Source of the DNA: Bradyrhizobium sp. CCGUVB1N3
GTDB lineage: Bacteria > Pseudomonadota > Alphaproteobacteria > Rhizobiales > Xanthobacteraceae
Length of the DNA stretch: 64,000 bases
NCBI RefSeq assembly: GCF_024199925.1
Contig: NZ_JANADR010000001.1
Location: 868,001-932,000, forward strand
Reading direction: 5' to 3'
Numbering within the stretch: the first letter of the stretch is position 1; the number at the start of each line of letters is the position of its first letter. Of this stretch, positions 52,435 to 62,684 are shown in pieces. The notes under the pieces are model-generated. The model was not told the DNA's origin and did no database searches. It saw only the letters and a list, made by a program, of their open reading frames with translations. The translations under genes were made by a program, and so were the position numbers.

Positions 52435-54408
52435 CTACAGCCCCGTCGACGCCTCGATCCGGAATTGCGCCAGCGCGACGATCGGCTCGGTGTTCAGGAG
52501 CTGCATTAGCTGAATGCCCGGGACCTTGCCGAGCGGTGTCAGCTTGATTGACAGCGTCTGGCCGGGCGTCTCGACGAAGCGAGCGATCGCCTCCACCGCT
52601 GCGCCTGCGTCCGGATTGGATGCATCGACCTGCTCGTGGGTCGCGCGGATGCTGTCGATAATCGCTTGGCGCGCGGCGTCGCGGCTGACGTTTTGCATGC
52701 GCGCAAGTTGCGCAACCGCAAGATCGACAGCGCCGTTATCGTGCAGGGAAAACTCGATTGTTCCGGCATTGATCTGTTCGGCCCTGCTCATGACCTGTGC
52801 GGGATCGGACGAGAACACCTCACGCGGCACGTTGGCGAGCGCGAGGCGGGCCTGTACCTTGGCGAGATTGCCGAGGTCGATGGTCGCAGGTGCAAGCGAA
52901 AAACTGCTCGATGACTCGGCCCAGGCGGCGCCCAGATCGAGATCGACCGCCAGCTTGTCGATGCCGGCCGTGGTGAGCGGCAACTGAGTGGAGTTGTTCG
53001 GATCGGTCGGCACGACCATCTTGGCGATCAGGTTTGCCTTGCTGGGGATCGAGCCGATCAATTGGCCCCAATCGAGGCTGAGCGTGTCGATGGTCAGCAG
53101 CTTCCTCGTGTCGGGGTAGGCGGCAGCAAATCCCTTCATCTCGAAGCCGCTGAGCATCCGGAATAGGCCGAGAGCCCGATCAGACGTTGGCGCCCGCTGA
53201 AGCTCCGCGCCGAGACGGATGGCCTGCGCCGCATTCAAGGATTTGAGTGCGAACCGGTCGAACCGAAACTGCCCCGCCGGTGCCTGGTTATCCAGCCCCT
53301 CGAATAGTAACTCGGCCTCGCCGTTCTCCAGGCTGTAGTGGATTGACGACAGCTTGAAGGAGCCTTTCGGCGACTGAACCGAGATGCCGCGCGTCTGCGC
53401 GTTGCCGACCCGAGTCCCCTCGTAGAAGCTGGCGATCAACTCCAGCATCGCGTCAGCCTGCGCGGCCGTCGGCGCTACCGTCCGGTCGGATGGCAGCGCG
53501 GCGATGAACTCCGAAAGGCGCAGCTTCGACGGCTGCAGTCCGAAGTCCTCTGAGAGGATGCTCTCGACCTGTGTATGATTGCCCCGTCCTGTCGTGACCT
53601 CGTAAGGCCCGGCCGCGATCTGCCGATACAGGCGGTGATAGCGGTCGTCATTGACCTTCTGCGGGGCCAGGATGGCAGCGATTGCTCCCGAATCGAAGTC
53701 CCTGATCACGACGTTGGAAGCCTTGCCGTCGGCTTTCTCGACATCGCCCATCTGGCGCACGCGAACGCTGAAGGCGAGGCGGTCGGCCTTGATGGTATCG
53801 ACCTTGCCTTCGTGGAGGCGCTCGACGGCAAGGTCGGCGAAGGCAAGTTCACCTCGCGAGGAGTCCTTTGGGGCGGGGTCGATCGTGAGGGTGATGCTGG
53901 GAGCGACGATGGACGAGGCGGTTACGCTTCCGAATTGCGCGAGCGCGAAGCGGGCTAGGTCGATGAACGAATCTGGTGCCGGCGAACTCACTGCAGGGGC
54001 CGGGCCAGAATAGTCGCGGATCGTGATCTGGGGTGCCCGATAGCTTATTTTCGTCGTGCCTGCCGGCTCGGAGGTCTCGAACGCGAGCTCGCAGCCCGAG
54101 ACCTCGATGCTCGCTGTCGACAAATTCGTCGCGTCGAGGCGGACGCCTGTGCCCTTGATGCTGGCGATTTTGATCTGTGCCTGTAGCTGGTCGCTAGGCT
54201 CGACTGTAACGTCCTCGACAATCAGCGTCCGGCTCCCCACGTCGAACGCCACCTTGCCATGGCTTGCCTTGCCGCCGCGGCTGCGGATCTGGTCGAACGC
54301 GGCCTCGACCTCGGCCGTGGCGCGGTGCTGAGCGTAGAGATTGAAGCCGAGCCAGCCCCCGCCTGCGAGCAAGGCAAGTGCAATCAGGCCGATCAGGACT
54401 CGTCTCAT
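52435..54408 (-). CDS. AsmA-like or YdgA-like envelope protein of unknown function
   Basis: A 657-aa protein with one N-terminal membrane anchor (about 5-24, MRRVLIGLIALALLAGGGWLG) and a long exported part rich in beta strands with repeated I-x2-F-D/I-x-V-x-D motifs. This pattern recalls the AsmA/YdgA group of envelope proteins, but I do not recognise a named family. ATG 54408 follows GGAGCTGACCGC; the ORF extends 12 codons upstream with no support. It stands alone, convergent with aspS and divergent from maeB. Function unknown. Confidence 0.7.
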   Translation of the reverse strand: MRRVLIGLIALALLAGGGWLGFNLYAQHRATAEVEAAFDQIRSRGGKASHGKVAFDVGSRTLIVEDVTVEPSDQLQAQIKIASIKGTGVRLDATNLSTASIEVSGCELAFETSEPAGTTKISYRAPQITIRDYSGPAPAVSSPAPDSFIDLARFALAQFGSVTASSIVAPSITLTIDPAPKDSSRGELAFADLAVERLHEGKVDTIKADRLAFSVRVRQMGDVEKADGKASNVVIRDFDSGAIAAILAPQKVNDDRYHRLYRQIAAGPYEVTTGRGNHTQVESILSEDFGLQPSKLRLSEFIAALPSDRTVAPTAAQADAMLELIASFYEGTRVGNAQTRGISVQSPKGSFKLSSIHYSLENGEAELLFEGLDNQAPAGQFRFDRFALKSLNAAQAIRLGAELQRAPTSDRALGLFRMLSGFEMKGFAAAYPDTRKLLTIDTLSLDWGQLIGSIPSKANLIAKMVVPTDPNNSTQLPLTTAGIDKLAVDLDLGAAWAESSSSFSLAPATIDLGNLAKVQARLALANVPREVFSSDPAQVMSRAEQINAGTIEFSLHDNGAVDLAVAQLARMQNVSRDAARQAIIDSIRATHEQVDASNPDAGAAVEAIARFVETPGQTLSIKLTPLGKVPGIQLMQLLNTEPIVALAQFRIEASTGL

Positions 54409-54659
54409 GCGGTCAGCTCCAGTTGCTGGCTCGGGGCGGAACAACCTGCCATATTCGCGAAACGCCGCGCGGTCCAGGGAAAGCTATGGTTTTCAAATAT
54501 TTGACGGCACGGCCTGTTGATGGGGATGCAATCGGATGTTGCCACACGGGCGCCGGCCGTGCTTCATCCCGTTTCCACGACCCGGAATACGTGCCGTGAG
54601 GGCGCGGACCGGTCGGAGGAAACAGGTTTGGGGCCGCAAAACGCGAGGCGAGGCACGGC

Positions 54660-56972
54660 ATGTCGTCCTATTCTGAAGATCTGCATTCGGCGGCGCTGGC
54701 CTATCACCGTCTGCCGCGTCCCGGAAAGCTCGAGATCCAGGCGAGCAAGCCGCTCGCCAACCAGCGCGACCTCGCGCTCGCCTATTCGCCGGGCGTCGCG
54801 GCTGCCTGCACCGAGATCGCCAAGAACCCGGCCGAAGCCGCCACGCTGACGACCCGCGCCAACCTGGTCGCCGTGGTCTCCAACGGCACCGCGGTCCTGG
54901 GCCTCGGCAATATCGGACCGCTTGCGTCCAAGCCCGTGATGGAAGGCAAGGCGGTCCTGTTCAAGAAATTCGCCGGCATCGACGTCTTCGACATCGAGAT
55001 CGCCGCCGACAGCATCGAGCGCGTGGTGGAGACGGTGGCGGCGCTGGAGCCGACCTTCGGCGGGATCAATCTCGAGGACATCAAGGGCCCCGAGTGTTTC
55101 GAGATCGAGGCGCGGCTGAAGGAGCGCATGAAGATCCCGGTCTTCCATGACGATCAGCACGGCACCGCGATCATCGTCGCCGCCGCCATCACCAATGGCT
55201 TGCGGCTGAACGGCAAGAAGCTCTCGGACGTCAAGATCGTTGCGTCGGGGGCAGGGGCGGCGGCGATCGCGACGCTGAATCTCCTGGTCTCGATGGGCGC
55301 GCAGCGCAAGAACATCTGGGTCTGCGACATCGACGGCCTCGTCTATGACGGGCGCAACACGCTGATGGACCGCTGGAAGGCGGTCTATGCCCAGAAGACC
55401 GACAAGCGCACGCTCGGCGACGTGATCGGCGGCGCCGACATCTTCATCGGGCTCTCGGCACCGGGCGTGCTGACGCCCGACATGGCCAAGGCGATGGCCG
55501 ACCATCCGCTGATCATGGCGCTTGCGAACCCGACGCCTGAGATCATGCCTGAGGAGGCGCGGAAAGCGCGTCCCGACGCCATGATCTGCACCGGCCGGTC
55601 CGACTATCCGAACCAGGTCAACAACGTCCTCTGCTTCCCCTTCATCTTCCGCGGCGCGCTCGACGTCGGCGCGACCGCGATCAACGAGGAGATGAAGCAC
55701 GCCGCCGTGGATGCCATCGCGCAGCTCGCGCGCGAGGCGCCGTCGGACGCGGTCTCGCAAGGCAGCTTCGATACCGGTGAGGCGGGCGGCTTCGGCCCGG
55801 GCTCGCTGATCCCGAGCCCATTCGATCCTCGGCTTATCCTGCGCATTGCGCCGGCGGTCGCCAAGGCCGCGATGGAATCAGGGGTTGCGACGCGTTCCAT
55901 CACCAATTTCGACGAATATGCTGCCCAGCTCATGCGCTTTGCCTTCCGCTCCGGCATCGTCATGAAGCCGATGTTCGCCAAGGCCAAGACCCAGCCGGTG
56001 CGGGTGATCTACGCCGAGGGCGAGGACGAGCGCGTGCTGCGCGCCACGCAGGTCGTGCTGGAGGAGAAGCTCGCGCGTCCCATCCTGGTCGGCCGTCCTT
56101 CGGTGGTCGAGGCGCGTATCAAGCGCTTCGGTCTGTCGATCAAGGCGGGCAAGGATTTCGACCTGATCAACCCCGAGGACGATCCGCGCTACCGCTCCTA
56201 TGTGCAGTCCTATGTCGAGGTCGCCGGCCGCCGCGGTGTCACGCCGGAGGGAGCGCGCACCGTGGTGCGCACCAACAACACCGTGATCGCGGCGCTTGCC
56301 GTGGGGCGCGGCGAGGCGGATGCGATGCTCTGCGGCGTCGAGGGGCGCTACATGAGCCATTTGCGCCACGTCCGCGAGATCATCGGCTTCTCGAGCGGGA
56401 TCAGCGACTATGCGGCGCTGGCGCTGATGATCACCACCAAGGGCGCGTTTTTCATTGCGGACACCCAGGTGCGGCCCAATCCAAGCGCGGAGGAGCTGGC
56501 CGAGATCGCGGCGCTCGCGGCCATCCACGTGCAGCGCTTCGCGCTGAAGCCGAAGGTCGCCTTCGTGTCACATTCCGATTTCGGCAGCTACGATACGGAC
56601 ACTTCGCGCAAGATGCGCCGGGCGACGCAGCTCCTGAAGGAGAAGCATCCGGAGATCGAGGCCGATGGCGAGATGCAGGCCGACACCGCGCTCTCGGGCG
56701 CGGCGCGCAAGCTGGTGCTGCCGCACTCGAACCTGGAAGGCGAGGCCAACATCCTAATCATGCCGACGCTGGACGCGGCCAACGTCGCCTACCAGACCAT
56801 CAAGGTGCTGGCCGACGCGCTTCCCGTCGGGCCGATCCTGATCGGCCCGGCGCGCCCGGCCCACATCCTCACGCCCGGTGTCACCGCGCGTGGCATCCTC
56901 AACATGACGGCGGTGGCCGTGGTGGAAGCGCAGGAGCGCGCAGCCCGGCAGCAGCCGACCCTGTTTACGTAA
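54660..56972 (+). CDS. maeB: NADP-dependent malic enzyme (MaeB-type fusion)
   Basis: Oxidatively decarboxylates malate to pyruvate. The 770-aa protein is the long form: a malic enzyme N-terminal domain (about 1-150, [17 protein letters not shown], then [16 protein letters not shown]), an NAD(P)-binding domain (about 160-430) and a C-terminal phosphotransacetylase-like domain (about 440-765) that is regulatory and not catalytic in known cases. In rhizobia such enzymes matter for dicarboxylate use in symbiosis. A GAGGCGAGGCACGGC-type leader precedes the ATG. Confidence 0.95.
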   Translation: MSSYSEDLHSAALAYHRLPRPGKLEIQASKPLANQRDLALAYSPGVAAACTEIAKNPAEAATLTTRANLVAVVSNGTAVLGLGNIGPLASKPVMEGKAVLFKKFAGIDVFDIEIAADSIERVVETVAALEPTFGGINLEDIKGPECFEIEARLKERMKIPVFHDDQHGTAIIVAAAITNGLRLNGKKLSDVKIVASGAGAAAIATLNLLVSMGAQRKNIWVCDIDGLVYDGRNTLMDRWKAVYAQKTDKRTLGDVIGGADIFIGLSAPGVLTPDMAKAMADHPLIMALANPTPEIMPEEARKARPDAMICTGRSDYPNQVNNVLCFPFIFRGALDVGATAINEEMKHAAVDAIAQLAREAPSDAVSQGSFDTGEAGGFGPGSLIPSPFDPRLILRIAPAVAKAAMESGVATRSITNFDEYAAQLMRFAFRSGIVMKPMFAKAKTQPVRVIYAEGEDERVLRATQVVLEEKLARPILVGRPSVVEARIKRFGLSIKAGKDFDLINPEDDPRYRSYVQSYVEVAGRRGVTPEGARTVVRTNNTVIAALAVGRGEADAMLCGVEGRYMSHLRHVREIIGFSSGISDYAALALMITTKGAFFIADTQVRPNPSAEELAEIAALAAIHVQRFALKPKVAFVSHSDFGSYDTDTSRKMRRATQLLKEKHPEIEADGEMQADTALSGAARKLVLPHSNLEGEANILIMPTLDAANVAYQTIKVLADALPVGPILIGPARPAHILTPGVTARGILNMTAVAVVEAQERAARQQPTLFT

Positions 56973-57118
56973 GCGCGTAGCCTAGCCACATTGAAGCTGC
57001 AAACCCTTCTCACTTTACAAGGGGAGAGGGGAAGACATTTCCCTGTTTGAAAACCGTCTGCGGACTCTTCATAATCGCGTCAGCGTCCCGCGCCAGAAGT
57101 TTTGCCAAGAGGCCGACC

Positions 57119-57571
57119 ATGCCAGCGTTCGTGACTTTCGGGCGAATCCTGTTCGCCGTGCTGTTCATCTATACGGGCGCGACGAAGCTGTTCGCGATAC
57201 AGACGACCGCGGATTTCATCGCCAGCAAGGTCACCGTTCCCGAGATGATCGCGCCCTATGCGCAGCAGGTCGAGCAGGCCACCAGCATGACGACGCCGCA
57301 GCTGCTGGCGATCGCCGTCGGCGGGCTCGAGATCATCGCGGGGGTGATGATCGCGTTGAACTTCGGCGCGCGCTTCTTCGCGATGCTGCTGATCATCTAT
57401 GTCGCGGTTGCGACGTTCCTGTTCTACGACTTCTGGAACCAGGCCCCGCCCGAGAATGGCAAGATGCTGGTGGATGCGCTGAAGAACCTGTCGATCATCG
57501 GCGCGCTGTTCATGATCATGGGCTACGGTCGCGGCACGCGCCCGGTCGAGGCGGCCTACGGCGACGTGTAG
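57119..57571 (+). CDS. DoxX family membrane protein
   Basis: A 150-aa protein of four membrane helices of the DoxX family (FGRILFAVLFIYTGATKLFA near the start, FGARFFAMLLIIYVAVATFL in the third helix). The reading upstream of ATG 57119 to 57047 has no family sequence; AAGAGG precedes this ATG. Proposed roles range from oxidative-stress complexes to thiosulfate oxidation, none of which is indicated here. Confidence 0.85.
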   Translation: MPAFVTFGRILFAVLFIYTGATKLFAIQTTADFIASKVTVPEMIAPYAQQVEQATSMTTPQLLAIAVGGLEIIAGVMIALNFGARFFAMLLIIYVAVATFLFYDFWNQAPPENGKMLVDALKNLSIIGALFMIMGYGRGTRPVEAAYGDV

Positions 57572-57694
57572 CGTCGCATCACGACATCTGGCGTGCAACT
57601 GGGAGTGACAGGGCTGATCTGGCGGCCGCGCGCCTGATTTTTCCGATACATCAATGGCTTGACGAAATCTACCGGGCGCAGCGCCGATTGTCGT

Positions 57695-57731
57695 CGGCTA
57701 CTTTGCATGGGGTTGTTTTCGACATTATCGC
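57695..57731. repeat. Short intergenic repeat, copy 2 (ACTTTGCATGRGGTTGTTTT)
   Basis: Second copy of the repeat at 14055-14090, in the same orientation. The core reads ACTTTGCATGGGGTTGTTTT at 57700-57719. It lies between the convergent ends of doxX and the DHFR-like gene. Confidence 0.55.
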
Positions 57732-57756
57732 ACCGCCGCAGGGCGAGGGCGCTGCG

Positions 57757-58308
57757 CTACCTCCGCCGCCACGGCGTGACGGTGATGTCATGGGCAGCTT
57801 CGAGCATCAGCTTTGCGCCGGGATTGAGCCCATGGGCCGCGAGCACCTGGTGCGGCGTGCGTGCGGGCACGTCCGTGAAACAGCCTTCGCCGCCGGGTAG
57901 GCGTACCTGCGGGGCTTCCGAGAGCCAGAAGGTGTCGTAGCGGTCCATGAACATGTCGAACACGACGGGGCCGCCGATGATCGCCACCGTGCCGGAGGCG
58001 ACGTCGGCGAAGGCGCACGCGTCCTCGAAGTTCGCGTGCTCCGGGTTCCAAAGCGTCGCGTTCGGCATTTCCGGATCGACGGTGAGAGCCTTGATCTTGC
58101 GGGTCAGGATCAGCCGCTTGCGCTTGGGCGAATTCGGCTGTCCCTCATGCGAGTGCCGACCGTGCACGATCAGCGCAACGCGATCGAGCGCCTCCTCGAA
58201 GAACCGCTTGTCGCCCTCGAACTTCAGGCTGTCGGGCATGACGTGCCGCGCGTCGGCAAGCATGCCGTCCGCCGAGACGATGACGTAACCTTCGAAACGG
58301 AAAGACAA
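57757..58308 (-). CDS. Dihydrofolate reductase-family protein (RibD C-terminal type)
   Basis: A 183-aa NADPH-dependent reductase fold. The N-terminal strand FRFEGYVIVSADGMLAD, ALIVHGRHSHE and the cofactor-binding VAIIGGPVVFDMFMDRYD are typical of the DHFR/RibD_C superfamily. Substrate is not clear; genuine FolA proteins have an active-site Asp/Glu in a conserved place that I did not identify with confidence. It is just downstream of the polysaccharide deacetylase gene on the same strand (nine bases), so cotranscription is likely. Confidence 0.8.
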   Translation of the reverse strand: MSFRFEGYVIVSADGMLADARHVMPDSLKFEGDKRFFEEALDRVALIVHGRHSHEGQPNSPKRKRLILTRKIKALTVDPEMPNATLWNPEHANFEDACAFADVASGTVAIIGGPVVFDMFMDRYDTFWLSEAPQVRLPGGEGCFTDVPARTPHQVLAAHGLNPGAKLMLEAAHDITVTPWRRR

Positions 58309-58317
58309 GTGTGACGA

Positions 58318-59304
58318 CTATTCGGAAACGGTCGTCACGACGCTGTTGACCGGGCGCTGGCTCACCGTCGGCAGCTTGACGTCCTTGAGCAGCTCCTGGT
58401 CGTACTCGGGCAGCGTCGACACCGGGCTCTTCGCGCGCATCGCCACGACCTTGTAGCCGCCAGCCTTGAGCTGCGTGAGCAGCGCGGGCAGGGCCTCGGC
58501 GGTGTGCTTCTGGAAGTCGTGCATCAGGATGATGCCCTTGCCGAGCTTGGTGAGCCTCTTCATCACGGTGTCGATCACCTTCTCCGGCTTGGAGGCCTTG
58601 AAGTCGAAGGAGTCGAGGTCGCAGGAGAAGATCGCGATGTTGCGGTTGCCGAGATAGGTGACCATCTCCGGCGGATGTTGCAGCGCCGGGAAGCGGAAGA
58701 ACGGCGAGGGCGAGATGCCGCCGAGTGCCCATTTCACCGCGGAGAAGCCCTTCTCGATCTCGTCCTTCTTCTGCTGGTCGGTGAGCTTCTTGTTGTTGAG
58801 ATTGGCGTGCGACCAGGTGTGCGAACCGACGGTGTGGCCCGCGGCGTAGACCTTCTTCAAGATCTCCGGCTCGTAGGTCGAGTGCTTGCCGATCGGGAAG
58901 AAGATGCCGGTCGTGCATTCATCGGCCAGCGCCTTCAGCACCGCGGGCGTGTTGTTCGGCCAGGGGCCGTCGTCGAAGGTCAGCACCACCTCGTGGTCGC
59001 GCAGGAAGTCGAGCTCCTTGAAGTGCTCGAAGCCGAAGCCCGGGCCACCCGTGGTGTCGATCTCGACGGTGCGGGCGACGCCGAGCGCATTGGGATTGCT
59101 GCAGGCGGCGCGTGCCGGCTGGGCGCCTTGTGCCGCCGGTGACGGGCTGGCGGCTGCGGCGGGTGCAGGAGCTGCCGCCGGTGCTGCGGCGGGCGCAGCT
59201 TGCGTGGCTGCCGCGGGCTTCGCGGCCGGGGTCTGCGACCATGCGGCGCTCGCCATCGCAAGAGAGATTGCGCTCGCCAAAATCAGTCCTGCCGCAACGC
59301 GCAT
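58318..59304 (-). CDS. Secreted polysaccharide deacetylase
   Basis: A 328-aa exported carbohydrate esterase family 4 protein. A signal peptide (about 1-24) and an Ala/Pro-rich linker (about 27-65) precede the NodB-like domain (about 95-300). Motif 1 is TFDDGPWP (D111, D112) and motif 2 is SHTWSH (H162, H166), giving the metal-binding triad. It deacetylates N-acetylated sugars such as in peptidoglycan or exopolysaccharide. NodB itself differs in its own operon. Probably periplasmic or secreted. Confidence 0.9.
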   Translation of the reverse strand: MRVAAGLILASAISLAMASAAWSQTPAAKPAAATQAAPAAAPAAAPAPAAAASPSPAAQGAQPARAACSNPNALGVARTVEIDTTGGPGFGFEHFKELDFLRDHEVVLTFDDGPWPNNTPAVLKALADECTTGIFFPIGKHSTYEPEILKKVYAAGHTVGSHTWSHANLNNKKLTDQQKKDEIEKGFSAVKWALGGISPSPFFRFPALQHPPEMVTYLGNRNIAIFSCDLDSFDFKASKPEKVIDTVMKRLTKLGKGIILMHDFQKHTAEALPALLTQLKAGGYKVVAMRAKSPVSTLPEYDQELLKDVKLPTVSQRPVNSVVTTVSE

Positions 59305-59466
59305 GATGTTGTCCTCGATAGATTGATCCCGTTGTTCGGCCGTAGCTTTTTTGCCCCTGTCCGAACCTGTCCGCCCCAGACGATCCTAGCCTAGATGGTG
59401 GGCCATCACCAAGGCAACGGCTGTTTCGCTCCGCTGGGCAATTGTGCCCAAGCGCGTGAGTTCAGC

Positions 59467-60027
59467 TCAGCTATCCGCGAGCGCCTTGGCGACCGCGGTC
59501 TTAACGCGGGTGTCGGTCGGCTCGACCGCCGAGGCGAACACCTCGGCGATATAGCCGTCGCGGCCGATCAGGTATTTGTGGAAATTCCAGCGCGGAACCT
59601 CGCGTGGCCGGGCTTCAGCGGCCCATTTGTAGAATGGATGGGCCCTGGGACCGATCACGACGGCCTTGGCGGCGATCGGGAAGGTAACGCCGTATTGGTG
59701 ATGGGCAGTCTCCGAGATCTCCGTCACGCCGCCCGGCTCCTGGCCGCCGAAATCGTTGGAGGGCACGCCGATGATGGTCAGTCCACGTTCGCGGAACTCG
59801 CTCCAGAGTTCCTGAAGGCCGGTATATTGCGGAGTGTAGCCGCAGAGTGAGGCGGTGTTGACGATCATCAGCGGCCGGCCGGTAAAAGCGGCAAGCCGGA
59901 TATCCTCGCCGGAGAGCGCGGGGAAGGAGAAGGCGTAAGCCGAGATCTTGCTCATCGCGCCTTGCGCGAGAGCGCGAGTCGCGACGGGGCTCGCGATCGC
60001 GGCGAGCATTGTCCTGCGGTTCAGCAT
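59467..60027 (-). CDS. Glutathione peroxidase-family protein with export signal
   Basis: A 186-aa thiol peroxidase. The catalytic residues are peroxidatic C62 (NTASLCGYTPQ), Q96 (FGGQEPG), W147 and N148 (WNF). The N-terminus MLNRRTMLAAIASPVATRA looks like a Tat-type signal, so this copy may be exported, unlike most bacterial GPx. Probably reduced by thioredoxin rather than glutathione; this is family knowledge. Confidence 0.9.
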   Translation of the reverse strand: MLNRRTMLAAIASPVATRALAQGAMSKISAYAFSFPALSGEDIRLAAFTGRPLMIVNTASLCGYTPQYTGLQELWSEFRERGLTIIGVPSNDFGGQEPGGVTEISETAHHQYGVTFPIAAKAVVIGPRAHPFYKWAAEARPREVPRWNFHKYLIGRDGYIAEVFASAVEPTDTRVKTAVAKALADS

Positions 60028-60113
60028 GGCTATGTCCCCAAGTTGATCCGGGGACGGATCATACTCCGGGCACGCGACCGCGCGCGCTCAATACCGCGTT
60101 ATGCGCTCCGCGA

Positions 60114-61739
60114 TCAGCGCAGACGGACGATGAAATCCGTGCCTTCGCCGGTCTCGCCCTGGTTGATGCCCTGGTCGGAGACGATGATCGAGCCGCCGGT
60201 GGTGAGCATCTCGTTGATCTTCGCCATGGTGTCGGCGGGGATCGAGATGCGGTCGAGCGCCTCGGCCGGACTGTCCGGCGTGATCACGGGCTTTGCGGCG
60301 ATCGGGATGACGCCGGCCATGCGCTGGCGGCGCGTCATGCGGCTGTCGTCGTCACGCTCCACAGAGCGGACGGCGACGGGCAGCGACACCACAGACCAAT
60401 GCAGCGCGTTGGCGTCGCTCTTGTCGACTTCCGCGGTGAAGACATGCGTGCCGAGCGGACGGTCGCTGGCTGCGATCGTCACGGGCGCTTCGAACAGCGG
60501 CGAAAAGTTCTGCCGCACATAGATCTTGGAATCCTTGCGGCTGATGAACACCGCGATCTGGCCAGCACGCTTCGGTGGCTCCGGCTTTGCGCTTGGGGCC
60601 GGCTCGGCGACGCGGGTCTGATCCTTTTTCGCATCGGCGGCGGGCTGCGCCGGCGTCGGTGCCGTCACGGCAACATCGGGCTTCTTGGCCTCGGTCGCTT
60701 CGGTCTTTGCGGGTTCAGGCTTGGCGACGTCAACCTTCACAGCTTCGGGCTTGGCTTCGGTGCTGGTCGTCTCGCGCGCAGCAGGCTTGGACGCGTCAGC
60801 AGATTTCGCGCCGTCCGTCTTCGCGTCTTCGTTAGGAGCGGCCTTGTCCGCGGGGGCTTCCTCGCGCGCCATCGCGTTGCCGATTGTTGCGTCGGACATC
60901 ACGGTGTGGCCGACGGTCGAGCGCAGCTCCATCACCGGCTCGGCGCTCGCGCTCTTGACCTCGTTGGTTTTGGTCTCTTCGACCTTGCTCTCAGGAGACT
61001 TTGCCTCGGGCGCGCCCTTGTCCGACTTGTCGGCGACGGTCGTCGATGGCTGCTCGAGGCTCGCCGCGGGTTGCGGCGGCACGCGCAGGCTCGCGAGCAG
61101 AGGATGCGAGAAGCTGTGCGGCGTCATCTCGCCGGGCGTCACGATCACGCGCGCGCCCATCTTGGTCCAATTCCACATCTTCACGGCGAACGCCATCGGC
61201 ATGCGGATGCAGCCATGGGAGGCGGGATAGCCGGGGAGGACGCCGGCGTGCATGGCGACACCCGACCAGGTGATGCGCTGCATGAACGGCATCGGTGCGC
61301 CGCTATAGATGTTGGAGTGGTGGAATTTGTGCTTCTGGATCACGCTGAACACGCCCATCGGCGTGGGATGGCCCTTCATGCCGGTCGACACCGGCGATTC
61401 CGCGAACACGCCGTTCGAATCGTAGACCGTCACTCTCTGCCGGTCGACCGAGATGGCGATGACGAGAGGGCCTTGCGGCTTGGCGCCGGTCTCCTTCTCC
61501 GCGATCTCCTTCTTGCCCGGGACAGCGCCGCGCTTGCGCGGCTTCGCACGCTCGATCCGCGGCTGCGGCTGGTGGTAGTAAGAACCGTCGGTATAGTCCG
61601 ACCAGTAATACATTGCGGCTTCCGCATGGGTCGTGGTGCCAATCGCACCCGCCGCCGTCAAAATGGCGACCCGCCACAACCGCGCCTTTGCGGCAGAAGA
61701 ACCGGCCCCGTTCACGCTATTCATCGTCGAATCCATCAT
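60114..61739 (-). CDS. L,D-transpeptidase (YkuD family)
   Basis: A 541-aa exported peptidoglycan cross-linking enzyme. After a signal peptide (about 20-43) comes the YkuD domain (about 85-200): LVIAISVDRQRVTVYDSNGV and the active-site ASHGCIRMP with H175 and C177. The remaining 300 residues are a long Ala/Glu/Lys/Pro-rich low-complexity region (about 225-390), then a region from about 400 repeating the YkuD-like VFISRKDSKIYVRQNFSPLF, which may be a degenerate second domain. ATG 61739 is taken; ATG 61724 is possible. Confidence 0.88.
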   Translation of the reverse strand: MMDSTMNSVNGAGSSAAKARLWRVAILTAAGAIGTTTHAEAAMYYWSDYTDGSYYHQPQPRIERAKPRKRGAVPGKKEIAEKETGAKPQGPLVIAISVDRQRVTVYDSNGVFAESPVSTGMKGHPTPMGVFSVIQKHKFHHSNIYSGAPMPFMQRITWSGVAMHAGVLPGYPASHGCIRMPMAFAVKMWNWTKMGARVIVTPGEMTPHSFSHPLLASLRVPPQPAASLEQPSTTVADKSDKGAPEAKSPESKVEETKTNEVKSASAEPVMELRSTVGHTVMSDATIGNAMAREEAPADKAAPNEDAKTDGAKSADASKPAARETTSTEAKPEAVKVDVAKPEPAKTEATEAKKPDVAVTAPTPAQPAADAKKDQTRVAEPAPSAKPEPPKRAGQIAVFISRKDSKIYVRQNFSPLFEAPVTIAASDRPLGTHVFTAEVDKSDANALHWSVVSLPVAVRSVERDDDSRMTRRQRMAGVIPIAAKPVITPDSPAEALDRISIPADTMAKINEMLTTGGSIIVSDQGINQGETGEGTDFIVRLR

Positions 61740-61933
61740 CCAAATCAGTAGTTAGTCTCGCAGGGGGAATACGCGTTCACCAGCACGGCGGTTCTGCCAT
61801 CAGGTACAATTTGCCCGAGCCGTAGCAAAAAAGCCTCACGGAGGGGTAAACGGCACCCGCGGGGATGCGCTGGTCGCCTTCCTGATCAGCCCTCGCATCC
61901 CTACATTGCGGGGACTTGTCACCGGAGAACTTC

Positions 61934-62482
61934 ATGTCATCTCGTTTCCCCGGTCTTTCCGGCATACGCTTGAAAGGCCTCGCTTTATTCCTCCTGCTCG
62001 TGGCCATGCCGGCCAGCTTTGCCCAAGCCGCCGACGAGCCCGATCTGATCTTCCGCCGCTCCACCGTGTTCAAATGGCTGAGCCCGAACGACAAGCTGGC
62101 AACTTACGGCCTCGACGATCCCGAAGTCGAGGGCGTGGCCTGTCATTTCACGGTGCCGGAGAAGGGCGGCTTCAAGGGCTGGTTGGGGCTCGCCGAGGAG
62201 GTGTCTGACATCTCGCTCGCCTGCCGGCAGGTCGGTCCCATCAAGTTCAAGGACAAGCTGGAGCAGGGCGACGACATGTTCCGCAGGCGCCGCTCGCTGT
62301 TCTTCAAGAAGATGCAGATCGTGCGCGGCTGCGATACCAAGCGCAACGTGCTGGTCTACATGGTCTATTCGGACAGGCTGATCGAGGGCTCGCCGAAGAA
62401 CTCGACCTCGACCGTGCCGATCATGCCGTGGGGGCCGACGGATACCAGCATTCAGAAATGTGGCGACTTCTTCACTCAGTGA
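61934..62482 (+). CDS. creA: CreA family protein
   Basis: A 182-aa exported protein of the CreA family. Signal peptide about 1-34 (LALFLLLVAMPASFAQAADE). The family's conserved segments follow: DPEVEGVACHFTVPEKGGFK, ISLACRQVGPI and RRSLFFKKMQIVRGCD, with Cys residues that may pair. ATG 61934 has GGAGA seven bases upstream; a TTG at 61916 would only add six residues. Function of CreA is not known. Confidence 0.92.
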   Translation: MSSRFPGLSGIRLKGLALFLLLVAMPASFAQAADEPDLIFRRSTVFKWLSPNDKLATYGLDDPEVEGVACHFTVPEKGGFKGWLGLAEEVSDISLACRQVGPIKFKDKLEQGDDMFRRRRSLFFKKMQIVRGCDTKRNVLVYMVYSDRLIEGSPKNSTSTVPIMPWGPTDTSIQKCGDFFTQ

Positions 62483-62684
62483 CGAGACTGCGGCTGACGC
62501 GCGGCTTTGCGAGATGCGAGCCGGTCAGCCGCACGAACCCTTGGGGTGCCGCCTCATAGCCGCGATCGGATTGCAGCGCCATCGCGCCGGTGGCGCTGCG
62601 CTGCCTGGGTCTCTCGTTGGCGCGGTCCGAACTCTGGTCCGCCTCGCGCGGCATTGCGCGATCTGACGCCATCATGATGGCCAT
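62472..62684 (-). CDS. Doubtful small ORF converging on creA
   Basis: A 70-aa frame with coding-like GC3 (roughly 75 percent G or C at third positions by eye), whose end overlaps the last 11 bases of creA. The sequence is hydrophilic and basic (GYEAAPQGFVRLTGSHLAKP). GAGGT sits directly against the first ATG, too close for a good site; a later ATG is possible. I do not recognise it. Confidence 0.3.
   Translation of the reverse strand: MAIMMASDRAMPREADQSSDRANERPRQRSATGAMALQSDRGYEAAPQGFVRLTGSHLAKPRVSRSLVTE

Noticed and set aside
60009..61751. A 580-aa open frame opposite the L,D-transpeptidase
   Set aside because: Shadow of a GC-rich, low-complexity region; no domain or ribosome site.
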